This document shows positions 17,676-27,310 of a stretch of 64,000 bases of DNA, piece after piece; position 1 is the stretch's first letter, and every line of letters starts with the position of its first letter. Both the position numbers and the translations under genes were made by a program. The notes under the pieces are model-generated. The model was given only the letters and a program-made list of their open reading frames with translations, had not been told where the DNA came from and ran no database searches. Where the stretch lies: contig JANQLY010000014.1 in NCBI GenBank assembly GCA_028280345.1, positions 124,001-188,000 of the forward strand, in the 5' to 3' direction. Source of the DNA: Pseudomonadales bacterium (GTDB lineage Bacteria > Pseudomonadota > Gammaproteobacteria > Pseudomonadales > UBA7239).

Positions 17676-17912
17676 AGCTTTATTCAATCATGTTTACTAC
17701 GCTTTTTCCAGACAGCTGACCTAAAAAATACCCTTACCTTCGGTTAAACACAGTGCGAAAAGCAAGTTTGAGGGTTTCAAGACAAGCGGCTTAAAAAAAA
17801 CCGGTTTAACTCGATTTCAGGTTTTTTTTCAGGTAGCCTTTCATCGTTGAAAATATGGGTTTAGGTAAGCTCGGTTTCATAATTAAAAGACAGCCACATT
17901 AGTAAGTTATTT

Positions 17913-18692
17913 ATGCATACACAGGAATTATTCGACCTTAATGGCAAAACGGCCCTCGTTACCGGTGGCGGCCACGGTATCGGCCGTCATCTTTGTATTG
18001 GCCTCGCTGAAGCCGGTGCGGATATTTTTGTGGTAGGCCGCAAACCCGAGCCACTCCATGAGGTTGTAAAAACCATCGAGAGCATGGGGAGAAAAGCCTG
18101 GGTGGTTCAGGCCGATATCTCGGATACCGCATCCATTGATGCACTGATGGGCAGTGTGTTTGCCGAAGTAGAGCACCTCGATATACTGGTTAATAATGCA
18201 GGCTTCGCCTGGGCCGCACCAACACTGGAGTTTCCCATGAACGGTTGGGACAAAGTGTTTAATCTCAATGTGCGTGGCCTGTTTTATCTATCACAGCAGT
18301 GCGCAATCAGAATGAAAGACAACGGCGGTGGCAGCATTATTAATATTTCCTCGATCTCCGCCTGGCGCAATGCACCAGACGACGAAGAACCTGTCGTCGC
18401 CTATAACGCCAGTAAAGGCGCGGTGGTTTCCCTGACCAAAGATATGGCAGTAAAACTCGCCGAGCACAATATTCGTGTTAACAGCATTGCACCAGGTTCA
18501 TTTATTACCACCATGATGCAAAGCGCCAAGGATGATGATGGCAAGGTTAAGGAGATGGAAGCCAAAATCCCGCAACAACGCTCCGGCTACGAAGACGATA
18601 TAAAAGGCGTGGTCGTCTTTCTTGCCAGCGCCGCTGCACAATATATAACCGGCCAGACTCTCGCTGTCGATGGCGGCTGGTCCTGCGCCTGA
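17913..18692 (+). CDS. Short-chain dehydrogenase/reductase (SDR)
   Basis: This 259-residue classical SDR has the NAD(P)-binding TGGGHGIG (17-24), NNAG at 94-97, catalytic Ser near 147, Tyr164 and Lys168 (YNASK), and a C-terminal TGQTLAVDGGWS. It oxidises or reduces a hydroxyl/keto group, probably on the pathway substrate. It is the first gene of a three-gene plus-strand operon (VOC protein 18 bp on, then acyl-CoA synthetase). It is transcribed divergently from the Rieske operon across a 331-bp region with one operator. Confidence 0.93.
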   Translation: MHTQELFDLNGKTALVTGGGHGIGRHLCIGLAEAGADIFVVGRKPEPLHEVVKTIESMGRKAWVVQADISDTASIDALMGSVFAEVEHLDILVNNAGFAWAAPTLEFPMNGWDKVFNLNVRGLFYLSQQCAIRMKDNGGGSIINISSISAWRNAPDDEEPVVAYNASKGAVVSLTKDMAVKLAEHNIRVNSIAPGSFITTMMQSAKDDDGKVKEMEAKIPQQRSGYEDDIKGVVVFLASAAAQYITGQTLAVDGGWSCA

Positions 18693-18710
18693 GTTTTACT
18701 GGAACCTATT

Positions 18711-19178
18711 ATGAGTATTCAACGTTTATCCCACATCGGCATCTGTGTTAACAATCTTGAGCAGAGCAAACAATTTTACTGTGAGGTGTTTGGCTTTGAA
18801 CAGGTCGCAGAACTGGAGCTGCCGGACAACCCTTCGTCCAATACCCTGCTTGAACTACCCGCTACGCATATTCAGGCAGCTTTTCTCGAAAGAGATGGCA
18901 CACGTCTGGAATTGCTCTATTACAAAACCCCCGGGCAGGAACCGGTAGACGTAAAAAAAATGAACCAGACAGGTATTACCCACCTGTCATTTCGCGTACA
19001 GCAGATGGATGATGTGATTGCCGCAGTCGAAGGTGCCGGCGGTAGCTATCTCGCACAGACCAACGTGGACAACCCGGACTTTATGATGCGCGCCTGCTTT
19101 ATGCTGGATCCGAATGGCGTGCGCATTGAACTTCTTGAAGCTCCAGGCGACCCAAATCTGTTGCCGGGCCAAAGCTAG
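18711..19178 (+). CDS. VOC/glyoxalase family protein
   Basis: This 155-residue vicinal-oxygen-chelate protein has paired beta-alpha-beta modules: HIGICVNNLEQSKQFYCEVFGF at the start and THLSFRVQQMDD in the middle, ending DPNGVRIELLEAPGD. The metal-site His/Glu positions appear conserved (His near residue 7, Glu50-60 region, His in THLSF, Glu in RIELLE). Members are glyoxalases, methylmalonyl-CoA epimerases and extradiol dioxygenases. At this length, in an SDR-VOC-ligase operon, an epimerase/isomerase or ring-cleavage role is possible, but not determined. Confidence 0.88.
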   Translation: MSIQRLSHIGICVNNLEQSKQFYCEVFGFEQVAELELPDNPSSNTLLELPATHIQAAFLERDGTRLELLYYKTPGQEPVDVKKMNQTGITHLSFRVQQMDDVIAAVEGAGGSYLAQTNVDNPDFMMRACFMLDPNGVRIELLEAPGDPNLLPGQS

Positions 19179-19231
19179 ATCCTGGTACAAGGCAAACATT
19201 CCTGAATCAATAATATTAACGAGTAGAAGTT

Positions 19232-20944
19232 ATGAGCGTTTCCAATGCTGAACTGGTAGAAATAGTTAAACAGGTAGAAGCCGACATGATCGGTCCAGGT
19301 GGTGCCTTTGAACTAACTACTGAAAACGTGCTCGGTGCCGAGATCAAGGTTTTCAAGAATCGCGAAAAAAGTCTGCGCGATGTACTCGCCAACTCTGCCA
19401 ATAACGGCGATAACACGTACATTGTGTGTGAGAATCGCCGCATTTCCTATGCTGATCACGCAATTTATGTGGCAACCATTGCGCACAATTTACAGACTCG
19501 TTTTAACATTCAAAAAGGCGACCGTGTCGCTATTCTCGCCGACAACTACCCGGAATGGATCATGACGTTTTGGGCCACTGTCTCGATTGGTGCAATTGCG
19601 GTGGGGCTTAACGGCTGGTGGACGCGCAACGAGATTCTCTACGGTATTGAACTGACAGAACCGAAACTGCTAATCGCCGATCGCAAGCGTTACGATCGCA
19701 TTGTGGAAGATGAGCTTAATTTCCCTTGCGTTGTGATCGGAGAAACCTATGACGAGGAATTACTGTGTGATCCACGCAGTGACTTGCCAACTACAGAGCT
19801 TGATGAAGACGACTCCGCACTGATTTTGTTTACCAGCGGCACCACCGGCAAACCCAAAGGTGCAGTAACTACTCACCGTGCGCTGATCAACTTTATCGCA
19901 TCAGCGTTCTTTAATGGTTTCCGTATGATGATGGTTAAAGAAGAGCGCAAAGCCCGTGGTGACACTTTCCCTGAGTCAGAATTTTCACTGCCCACCGGTT
20001 TATACACTGCGCCTTTATTTCATTTATCCGGTTTGTACTCCGGTGTGCTTGCCAGCCTCGGTGCCGGTTTGAAAACCGTTTGGACACCTGGCCGTTTTGA
20101 TCCGGAAAAAATTCTCAAGCTGATTGAAGGTGAAAAGGTCAATATCTGGGCCGCACTCGGCAGTATGGCACAGCGCCTTATGGATCACCCGACATTTGAT
20201 CAGTACGATGTTACCAGCATCAACGTACTCGGTTCCGGTGGCGCACCCACCAGCAAGGAAATGCAGGAACGCATGCAGAACAATTTCCCGGGGGCAAAAG
20301 GCAAAATGGCTGTTGGCTATGGACTCACCGAAAGCACTGGCGCTGGCACCACCAACTGGGACGAATTCCTCGCTCTGTTTCCAAACTCCAGTGGCCGCCC
20401 GTTCCCAGGTCTGGACATGGAGATTCACGACGAGCAAGGCAACAAACTGCCACCCAACACACCTGGAGAAATTTGTATTCGCGGTGCTTGCGTGATGAAA
20501 GAGTACTGGAACAACTCTGAAGCCACAGCAGAAACTATTAGCAAGGATCGTTGGCTGCGCACCGGTGATATGGGAGAGCTCAACGAAGAGGGCTTTCTGT
20601 TTATCAACACTCGCGCGCGCGATCTGATTCTGCGCAATGCAGAAAACATTTACCCGGTGGAAGTGGAACACTGCCTGGAGCGACACCCCTCTATCAAAGA
20701 AGCCGCTGTTGTTGGCGTTGACCACGCGCAGTGGGGCCAGGAGGTGAAGGCCTATATCGTGCCTTCACCCGGTACCCACCCGCAGATTGAAAGCGTAGAA
20801 GCTTTTTGCAAGGAAAACCTCGCCGCGTTTAAAGTACCAACACTTTGGGAAATTCGCGAACAGCCACTGCCACGCAATGCCGCCGGGAAAATTCTAAAAA
20901 ATGTTTTGACCGGTGAAATGGAAAGTCATCTCGTCGAGGAATAA
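19232..20944 (+). CDS. AMP-dependent acyl-CoA synthetase (fatty-acid/steroid CoA ligase type)
   Basis: This 570-residue ANL-superfamily enzyme has the P-loop LFTSGTTGKPKGA, the AMP motif GYGLTESTGAGT, the hinge GDMGELNEEGFLFINTRARD and the C-terminal catalytic Lys in PRNAAGKILKN. It activates a carboxylic acid to its CoA thioester with ATP. The last gene of the SDR-VOC operon, it converges on the cNMP-binding gene with only 9 bp between stops. Together with CaiB it supplies two independent ways to make CoA esters in the regulon. Confidence 0.93.
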   Translation: MSVSNAELVEIVKQVEADMIGPGGAFELTTENVLGAEIKVFKNREKSLRDVLANSANNGDNTYIVCENRRISYADHAIYVATIAHNLQTRFNIQKGDRVAILADNYPEWIMTFWATVSIGAIAVGLNGWWTRNEILYGIELTEPKLLIADRKRYDRIVEDELNFPCVVIGETYDEELLCDPRSDLPTTELDEDDSALILFTSGTTGKPKGAVTTHRALINFIASAFFNGFRMMMVKEERKARGDTFPESEFSLPTGLYTAPLFHLSGLYSGVLASLGAGLKTVWTPGRFDPEKILKLIEGEKVNIWAALGSMAQRLMDHPTFDQYDVTSINVLGSGGAPTSKEMQERMQNNFPGAKGKMAVGYGLTESTGAGTTNWDEFLALFPNSSGRPFPGLDMEIHDEQGNKLPPNTPGEICIRGACVMKEYWNNSEATAETISKDRWLRTGDMGELNEEGFLFINTRARDLILRNAENIYPVEVEHCLERHPSIKEAAVVGVDHAQWGQEVKAYIVPSPGTHPQIESVEAFCKENLAAFKVPTLWEIREQPLPRNAAGKILKNVLTGEMESHLVEE

Positions 20945-20953
20945 AAAACGCAG

Positions 20954-21970
20954 CTAACGCAACAACCAGGCGTCATAGCCTTCCTCAACAAGCAATTGCA
21001 GGGCCACAAGGCTGCGTTTGTCTTCTGATGGCGTCAGTACATAGGTGGCCCCGGCTTCAAGACTATCCAATCTGTCACGCAGTTTACCGAGGGGGATATT
21101 TTTAACCCCTTCGTTATCACGGCACTCAAATGCCATGCGCACATCCAGCGGAATCACCGTTTTGCCTTCAGCAATTAATTGCCCGAGTTCTTCCTGACCA
21201 AGATAGCGTTGCAATGGTTGTTGTAATAACTCCATAAAATCCTTTTTGGACAGGCGAGCCAACACTCCGTCACTCGCCATCTTCACTGTTGCCGAGTGCA
21301 TCGCATCACCGACGAGCGCACCTTCGCCAAAATAATCGCCACTTTTCAGAATAATCGGTTGTTGTGTTACCTTTCCGTTAGGCAGCTCCACTTCGGCCTC
21401 TCCGGACTCAATCACATAGAAAAAATCTCCGGGGCGATTAAAGCGAATAATCTCCTCGCCTTTTTTTACTTCTACATTAGCAAAAGCCGCAAACAGCTTC
21501 TGAATATTTACCGGCGGAATTTTCATAAATAGTGGTGAAGACAAAAAAGCAGACATCCAGTTATCGTCTTCCTGCTCTTCAATTTCGGCCACAGCTATAC
21601 CACCCTGTTCTGTTGGAAGCTTATGTTCCCAGGCATGAATAAGATCCAGTTCTTTTGGATTAATCATCAACAACACCGAATCTTCTTGCGCAATAACTAC
21701 GCTTGCATTGCGCAGAGTTTCATCAATAGAAAAACAACAAGCCTTATCGCTCGAACGCATAAGCGAGCTTTTAAACAGGTTATTATGGATCATTAAACTA
21801 CCACGAATCAGAAACACATATCCCTCTGGCGCTTGTCTGCGCTTACACACTGTCCCCCCCTGTTCATAACTGCGCACTTCCGACTGTTGCAGCAGTCGAT
21901 GCAAACCCTCTTCTGAAAAATCCCGAAAAACCATAATGCGTTGCAATTCGGCAAATGTTACGATACTCAA
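20954..21970 (-). CDS. Two cyclic-nucleotide-binding domains fused to a degenerate rhodanese domain
   Basis: This 338-residue protein has two cNMP-binding beta-barrel domains: one at about residues 10-110 and a better-conserved one at about 140-255 with FNRPGDFFYVIESGEAEVE and GDYFGEGALVGD. A C-terminal rhodanese-like segment (about 265-338) follows, with IPLDVRMAFECRDNEGVKNIPLG. The rhodanese active-site loop reads LTPSEDKRS and has no Cys, so sulfurtransfer is unlikely. A TTG at 21970 was chosen as start because GGAG sits 7 bases upstream; the open frame reaches 22057, but the extension is Cys-rich and unlike the family. No DNA-binding domain is visible. Confidence 0.82.
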   Translation of the reverse strand: MSIVTFAELQRIMVFRDFSEEGLHRLLQQSEVRSYEQGGTVCKRRQAPEGYVFLIRGSLMIHNNLFKSSLMRSSDKACCFSIDETLRNASVVIAQEDSVLLMINPKELDLIHAWEHKLPTEQGGIAVAEIEEQEDDNWMSAFLSSPLFMKIPPVNIQKLFAAFANVEVKKGEEIIRFNRPGDFFYVIESGEAEVELPNGKVTQQPIILKSGDYFGEGALVGDAMHSATVKMASDGVLARLSKKDFMELLQQPLQRYLGQEELGQLIAEGKTVIPLDVRMAFECRDNEGVKNIPLGKLRDRLDSLEAGATYVLTPSEDKRSLVALQLLVEEGYDAWLLR

Positions 21971-22102
21971 ATAAATTCTCCTCTGTCTGATGAAAAAACT
22001 GTCTATACTTTTAGTATGGCAGTCACAACACAGGCCTTGCTTGACCTGTATCAACAACCATTTTGCAGCTTGTTTTCATAATAGAGGCCGGAGGTGCGAG
22101 TC

Positions 22103-22483
22103 ATGCTGACGTCATCTGATCTAATCTATCTTGGGATGTTAATCTTTGTTATGCTCAGCGGCTTTGTGCTGGTCTTCCTGTTGCGCACCCACATTGATCG
22201 ACAACATCTTGGCTATAAATCCCGACAACGCAGTGCCACTGACAGCAGCCTGATTTCCAGCGGCCTCGGTCGCAAGCACCAGCGTTTTCTCAAACGCCTT
22301 GAAAAAGAAAAACAGCAAAAAAAACTACTTGAAGAAGAGGAGGCCGCTCAATCAGCAGGCCATGTTTATCCCACCCATACCACCAAAGAGGAATGGTTGA
22401 ACAAGGAATACCACGTGGGTGAGGAAAAAGAGACACACTACCCGGATATTGCTGAAAGCCTCGGCAAAAAAGACAGCGATTAA
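22103..22483 (+). CDS. Hypothetical single-pass membrane protein
   Basis: This 126-residue protein has one N-terminal membrane span (about 8-28, LIYLGMLIFVMLSGFVLVFLL) and a charged cytoplasmic tail with a short Lys/Gln/Glu coiled-coil (RFLKRLEKEKQQKKLLEEEE). A GGAGG ribosome site sits 11 bases before the ATG at 22103, better than for the GTG at 22094. It is divergent from the cNMP-binding gene. No family was recognised. Confidence 0.65.
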   Translation: MLTSSDLIYLGMLIFVMLSGFVLVFLLRTHIDRQHLGYKSRQRSATDSSLISSGLGRKHQRFLKRLEKEKQQKKLLEEEEAAQSAGHVYPTHTTKEEWLNKEYHVGEEKETHYPDIAESLGKKDSD

Positions 22484-22508
22484 GTGCTGCCAGCTTCTAC
22501 AACATAAC

Positions 22509-25500
22509 TCAGGGTACAGGCTTAGGTAAAGCAGGCTCAAACACCTCAAAGGCTGGGCTAGCATTTTCTGCTGACTCCAGTCCCATTAGCCAGAACACTT
22601 CTATTCGATAGAAGTCCTGTATGCCACGCAAGTTATCCGCAAGCAATGCTGGATAGTTCACCCCCTGCGGATATTGCATACTGTCAAAGTGATTCACCAT
22701 ATTTTCCAGTAACTCAAGTTCTCTTTCGATTTTGTGTGACCACAAATTCTCATTGGCAACACCTGTAGGTTCTGCTCTAGCCAGGACTTCATACTGCCTT
22801 TGCCAGTTATGAAGCTCAGATTGAAATTCACGCATAAATGCTTTTTCTGTCAACAATTGCGCCCTAATATTCTCAGAGATATCAGCACTGAGCGAGACAT
22901 CAATACCACGCTCCACTGCTTTAGCCTCGCTGATATAACCGGCGAATAGCATCTCCATGCGTCCGTGAGCTTTCACTGCGTGACGCATAAAGCGATCTTC
23001 AAACAAAGCCTTGCCACTCTCCCCTTCACCCATCAGGCTCAAACTTTCAAGCATCTGCAGGGAATCATCGTATCCCATCCCGCCAGGTTCGATCATCATA
23101 GCTTCCGGTGTCATCATATTGTAGGGATCACTGGCAGCAGGTAATTGAATATCGCTTACTTCCACTTCGTGTCGATGGCTTCCGTTGCGTGTTAACAATT
23201 CTATTTGCAACGTAACCGGCGTATTCGTATCTACATACGTTAAACGCCACAATTCATCCGTAAAACCGGGCTGAAATACTTCTACCTCAAGCCCCTGTGG
23301 CACACTGCGAAACCTTCCGGTACCCGGCCCGGTTTCCACCAACTCAGCAACCAACATCTCAGGCCAGGCGCTGGAAACAATCTCTACACGCAGACGATCC
23401 CGCACAATCGGGCAAGTATCCTCTGCTTCAATTTCAAGCCACAAAGACTTTCCATAAGGTTGCGTTTTATAGCGCGCTTTATAATATTCATCGGTAATAT
23501 AAATCTGTTTAATTTCTCCCGGCTTTAAACGTTCGGCGTCTATAGGAAAACGTAATCCGCCAGCCACCGTCACATGCTTTTCATAATACTGGGTATAACT
23601 CTCGACACTGCCCGTATCCGGTATCACACCGGGATAAATGGCACCACCATCACTAAAAATCATGGGTGCTGACAAATCCCAGTGCGTACCGCCAAAATAG
23701 CTGACTTCATCGTTATTCTTTACAGCTTTCAAGCGATAGCCAAAATCATAACCGGGATTAAAACCCTCCATACCTTCAATCTCTTCAACTTTTGCCACAT
23801 TATTACGCCAGTCTTGTACGGCACTGTAACCTGCAGCGCGCATATCAAGGTACGGATCTTCAAAGCGCCCTGAGAGGCGACTAACTACATATTCTTGTGT
23901 ATTATTTCCAGCAAACCAGTCTGAAGCCTGGTACACAGATGCAGTGGCTCCATTATCCTGTTGCCTTAAAGCCCAGACAAAACCACCACTACCGCCAACC
24001 TGCCAGCAACCACTCAGGCTACCAACTGCGTCATTCACATCACGGCATACCGGAAGGTCTTTCTTGCTCAAACCAATACCGCTCTTGCCAATCAGACTCT
24101 GCATTTCATTAAGCTTGCTGCGCAATGCAGCAAACAGTTTTGCAGTATCTGTCATAAGATTTAACTGCTGCTTACGTACCTGCGACAGCGAATCAGATGG
24201 CGGCACAGACAAACTGAATTGCGTCGGTGTTATATTGAGGCAATCAATCAATGTATTGTAGCTTTTTGTCAGCGCCTTTCGGCGCACATCAGCAGCCTTT
24301 TCAAAACTGGCATCTGTTTCTGAATAAACAGACAGTGCCGTATCCGAAAGCTGTTTAATGGTTTGTTCAAGATTATCCATCTCCTGCCAGGCTTTGAGCC
24401 GAGCCTGTCCAACCAGCTTAATTAATTCCCGCTGCTCATTTTCCGGCGGCATGGATTGCAAACGTTTTAACTGCTCGCGATATTTTTCTCTCACCTCAGG
24501 ATCACTAGCCTGAACGGCAAGCTCTTCTATTTTTTTGCGATTAAGTTGTAGCTGTTGAGCTTCGGAAAACTCTGCCTTGAGGCGTCGCAAACGCTCATGG
24601 GTCTTTGCTGCAATATCAAAAGCCTGTTGCCACTGGCCACGAGCTGTCATCAAAGCGTTACTCGCCTTATCACGACGTGCACGGGCCTCATTTGTAGCAG
24701 CACCGTACGCGGCATCAATTTCTTCAAGCTGGGCCTCATAGTTTTCATAACATTTTTTTTGCGCCAGTTCATAACGACACAGATCACGCAACGAGGAAAT
24801 ACGATCAGCCAACGCCAGTGTATCGCGGCGCAACTCCTGGAGCCGCAACGTCAGTACTTTTTGCATCGCAATCACAAGAATCGCATCCTGCTGCGCCTGT
24901 ATAGCTTCACCCAACTCCCTTTGTGCGGCTGCTACCTGTTGCTCAGTTTCCTTGATCCATGGGTCGGTTGCTACTTTTATAACAGCCTGCGCGCCGAGAC
25001 TCGCTGCCTTGAAACGGTCCTGCGGCAAAGCAGCCATACGTGGAGATAACAACATTCTCCCATTGGAAATTTCAACAACAGCAACGCGGCTCAGTTGGGA
25101 ACCGAGGGAACGACTGGCACTATCCATAAAACCTTTTACCAGGTTGTCACGTTGCATCCCGCCACTGGCAAGCTCTGCGCCTTGATCATGCAGCCCGGTT
25201 GCTTCGTTCAGCCCCTTGTTAAACGCATAATTGGCACTGGTTTCAGCCATTTTTGCGATATAGGGTGTGTAATCATCCCAGGCTTGTGTGCTCGCCGCTT
25301 GCAGGGTTTTACCGCTGTTAACACCCTGAGTGACAATTTTCTTTTGCGCACTGTATAGCCCGGTAGCCATCAATCCGGCCAATTCTGCAGTCTGGGCAGC
25401 AAATTGCTGATAAAACAACACATCCTCAAGGTCCTGCTTGCCCTTGCGGATTGCGCTAATCGTTCCGTCATGGTTATCAGCATAGCGCTGCCACTGCTCT

Positions 25501-25808
25501 GTTGCTATCAGAGACAGGCGTATCGACGCCTGAGCCGTTGCATCAACTTCAGTCATAACCTGAGCCAGCTGCTTGAGGTCCTCACAATCCAGATCAAGGC
25601 AGTCCGGATTAGCCTCGACTTTCTCTGTTGCGACTTTCAGCTCACCTTCTAGTCGAGTCACTTCAATCTTCAAGCTATCAAGCAGATACTCAACACCAGT
25701 AAGCTCTTCATCCACCTGCTTAAGCCAGGATTCAGAGAGTGTTTCGCTGTGGGCGGGGTTTATCGTTACAAGATACAGCCAGAGCAACAAATAAAAACAT
25801 TTTTTCAT
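22509..25808 (-). CDS. Large exported coiled-coil protein of unknown function
   Basis: This 1099-residue protein has a clear signal peptide (cleavage after AHS). Its N-terminal half (about 25-600) is nearly all helical and Gln/Glu/Arg rich, with several coiled-coil stretches and few Cys pairs. It is followed by a beta-rich region (about 600-880) with GCWQVGGSGGFVWALRQ and an ETGPGTGRFRS turn typical of beta-sandwich repeats, then another helical segment to the end. I recognise no named family. The 3' end faces the small membrane protein gene, and the M50 protease gene lies divergently upstream. It could be a periplasmic scaffold or surface protein. Confidence 0.75.
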   Translation of the reverse strand: MKKCFYLLLWLYLVTINPAHSETLSESWLKQVDEELTGVEYLLDSLKIEVTRLEGELKVATEKVEANPDCLDLDCEDLKQLAQVMTEVDATAQASIRLSLIATEQWQRYADNHDGTISAIRKGKQDLEDVLFYQQFAAQTAELAGLMATGLYSAQKKIVTQGVNSGKTLQAASTQAWDDYTPYIAKMAETSANYAFNKGLNEATGLHDQGAELASGGMQRDNLVKGFMDSASRSLGSQLSRVAVVEISNGRMLLSPRMAALPQDRFKAASLGAQAVIKVATDPWIKETEQQVAAAQRELGEAIQAQQDAILVIAMQKVLTLRLQELRRDTLALADRISSLRDLCRYELAQKKCYENYEAQLEEIDAAYGAATNEARARRDKASNALMTARGQWQQAFDIAAKTHERLRRLKAEFSEAQQLQLNRKKIEELAVQASDPEVREKYREQLKRLQSMPPENEQRELIKLVGQARLKAWQEMDNLEQTIKQLSDTALSVYSETDASFEKAADVRRKALTKSYNTLIDCLNITPTQFSLSVPPSDSLSQVRKQQLNLMTDTAKLFAALRSKLNEMQSLIGKSGIGLSKKDLPVCRDVNDAVGSLSGCWQVGGSGGFVWALRQQDNGATASVYQASDWFAGNNTQEYVVSRLSGRFEDPYLDMRAAGYSAVQDWRNNVAKVEEIEGMEGFNPGYDFGYRLKAVKNNDEVSYFGGTHWDLSAPMIFSDGGAIYPGVIPDTGSVESYTQYYEKHVTVAGGLRFPIDAERLKPGEIKQIYITDEYYKARYKTQPYGKSLWLEIEAEDTCPIVRDRLRVEIVSSAWPEMLVAELVETGPGTGRFRSVPQGLEVEVFQPGFTDELWRLTYVDTNTPVTLQIELLTRNGSHRHEVEVSDIQLPAASDPYNMMTPEAMMIEPGGMGYDDSLQMLESLSLMGEGESGKALFEDRFMRHAVKAHGRMEMLFAGYISEAKAVERGIDVSLSADISENIRAQLLTEKAFMREFQSELHNWQRQYEVLARAEPTGVANENLWSHKIERELELLENMVNHFDSMQYPQGVNYPALLADNLRGIQDFYRIEVFWLMGLESAENASPAFEVFEPALPKPVP

Positions 25809-25941
25809 GATCTATTCCTTCATAGTCCGGCGTTATTGCATACCAGCAGATGTCATAAAGGCAGGGCAACCAAAATCCTCTATTGCCCGGCACGGCTATT
25901 TTCGGTATTTTGGCAGCTAACTGCAATCCCGAACTGTAATC

Positions 25942-26586
25942 ATGCTGGTTTTATTAACGCAGGGATATTTTGCCCTGTTCCTCCTTATTATTATCTCAAT
26001 TGTTATTTCGCTGACCTTTCACGAGTACGGCCATGCTATTACCGCGAAATACTTTGGCGATAACACCGCCCAGCAGGCGGGGCGTCTAACACTAAACCCC
26101 ATAGCCCATATCGATCCACTCGGCCTGCTTATGGTGGTATTGATTGGTTTCGGCTTTGCCAAACCGGTGCCGGTTAATCCACGCAATTACAACTCATTCT
26201 GGGCAGATTTTTTTGTCTCGGCAGCCGGCCCCGGCATGAACCTGCTACTCGCGGTTGTCGCAATCAATTTCTACTACTTCGGCCTACATATGGGCTGGGG
26301 GTTTATAGCTACCGAGGCCGCAGAACTCTTTTTTGTTTATTTTGCTCTCATCAACATGCTATTGATGATTTTCAATCTATTGCCGATTGGCCCGCTTGAC
26401 GGCCACTATATCCTGCCTTATTTTCTGCCGCGCAAGGCAGCGCAAAACTACCGCCACTACAACGCGCTATACGGCCATTATTTTTTACTTGCACTGGTGG
26501 TACTCAGTCTTGCCGGCGTACCAATTTTTCAACATATCTGGTCGCTCGGTGAATTTTTGCTTGGCTTTGTGATTTTCCTTAAGTGA
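25942..26586 (+). CDS. Site-2-type M50 family membrane metalloprotease
   Basis: This 214-residue polytopic membrane protein has the zinc motif HEYGH (27-31, catalytic Glu28) in a membrane segment and the second family motif NLLPIGPLDGHYIL (Asp153) in the fourth segment. Length and absence of PDZ or CBS domains match the compact YwhC/Sll-type site-2 protease homologues rather than RseP. Its substrate is unknown. It is an isolated gene, divergent from the 1099-residue exported protein and convergent with lrgB (19 bp between). Confidence 0.88.
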   Translation: MLVLLTQGYFALFLLIIISIVISLTFHEYGHAITAKYFGDNTAQQAGRLTLNPIAHIDPLGLLMVVLIGFGFAKPVPVNPRNYNSFWADFFVSAAGPGMNLLLAVVAINFYYFGLHMGWGFIATEAAELFFVYFALINMLLMIFNLLPIGPLDGHYILPYFLPRKAAQNYRHYNALYGHYFLLALVVLSLAGVPIFQHIWSLGEFLLGFVIFLK

Positions 26587-26605
26587 GGTTTACCAGCGAG
26601 TTTTT

Positions 26606-27310
26606 CTAGCTAAACCACCATAATACGACCAGTGGCAAAACACTGGCAACAAACAAACCGGTTAAACCCAACGCAAGACTCGCAAACGCGCCGCATAGAG
26701 GGCCTTCTTCAAAAGCTTTTGCCGTACCTACACCATGGGAGGTTAGTCCGAGGGTAAAACCACGGATACGCATATCATCAATACCAAACCACTTAAAGAT
26801 CAGTGGCGCCGACAAGGCCCCCACCACACCCACAATGATCACAATGCCTGCAGCGAGCGTTATATAGCCGCCTGTCACTTCCACAATATCCATAGCTATT
26901 GGTGAAGTGACAGTTTTCGGCGCAAGACTTTTTAACACCAGCTCATCAAAGCCCAGTATATAGCCAAGCGCAACAGCACTGAGCGTCGCAAACAAACTCG
27001 CAATTATCATGACAAACAGTATCGAACGAAGCATCGGACGAATATGATGCCAGTGCTGCTGCAGCGGTACCGCCAATGCCACCACCGCAGGGCCAAGCAA
27101 CCAGCTCAACCACGTTGTCGATTCAGCATAACGGGCATAGTCCTGATCACTGTACTCGAGCAAAACCGCCAACGGCACGCTGGCAATAATCAACGGATGC
27201 ATCAGAGTGAAGTGTCGGCTTTTGTGGTACAGCACAAGGCTCGCAGTGTAAGCCAGCAAAGTTAAACCGCTCCAGAAAAGTGGCATAGTGAACAATTCAA
27301 CCATCATCAC
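26606..27310 (-). CDS. lrgB: LrgB/CidB family membrane protein
   Basis: This 234-residue polytopic protein shows the LrgB signatures: LKSLAPKTVTSPIAMDIVE in the core and a late RGFTLGLTSHGVGTAKAFEEG motif. LrgB proteins act with LrgA/CidA in murein hydrolase/holin-like control and, in several bacteria and plants, in pyruvate or glycolate transport. The start overlaps the upstream lrgA by 14 bp, so translation is coupled. Confidence 0.92.
   Translation of the reverse strand: MMMVELFTMPLFWSGLTLLAYTASLVLYHKSRHFTLMHPLIIASVPLAVLLEYSDQDYARYAESTTWLSWLLGPAVVALAVPLQQHWHHIRPMLRSILFVMIIASLFATLSAVALGYILGFDELVLKSLAPKTVTSPIAMDIVEVTGGYITLAAGIVIIVGVVGALSAPLIFKWFGIDDMRIRGFTLGLTSHGVGTAKAFEEGPLCGAFASLALGLTGLFVASVLPLVVLWWFS

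Noticed and set aside
20024..20725. 233-codon minus-strand open frame
   Set aside because: Antisense to the acyl-CoA synthetase with complete motifs; no family resemblance.
26583..26622. Possible terminator between the M50 protease and lrgB (GGTTTA..TAAACC)
   Set aside because: The stem is only 6 bp with a large loop; too weak to call.
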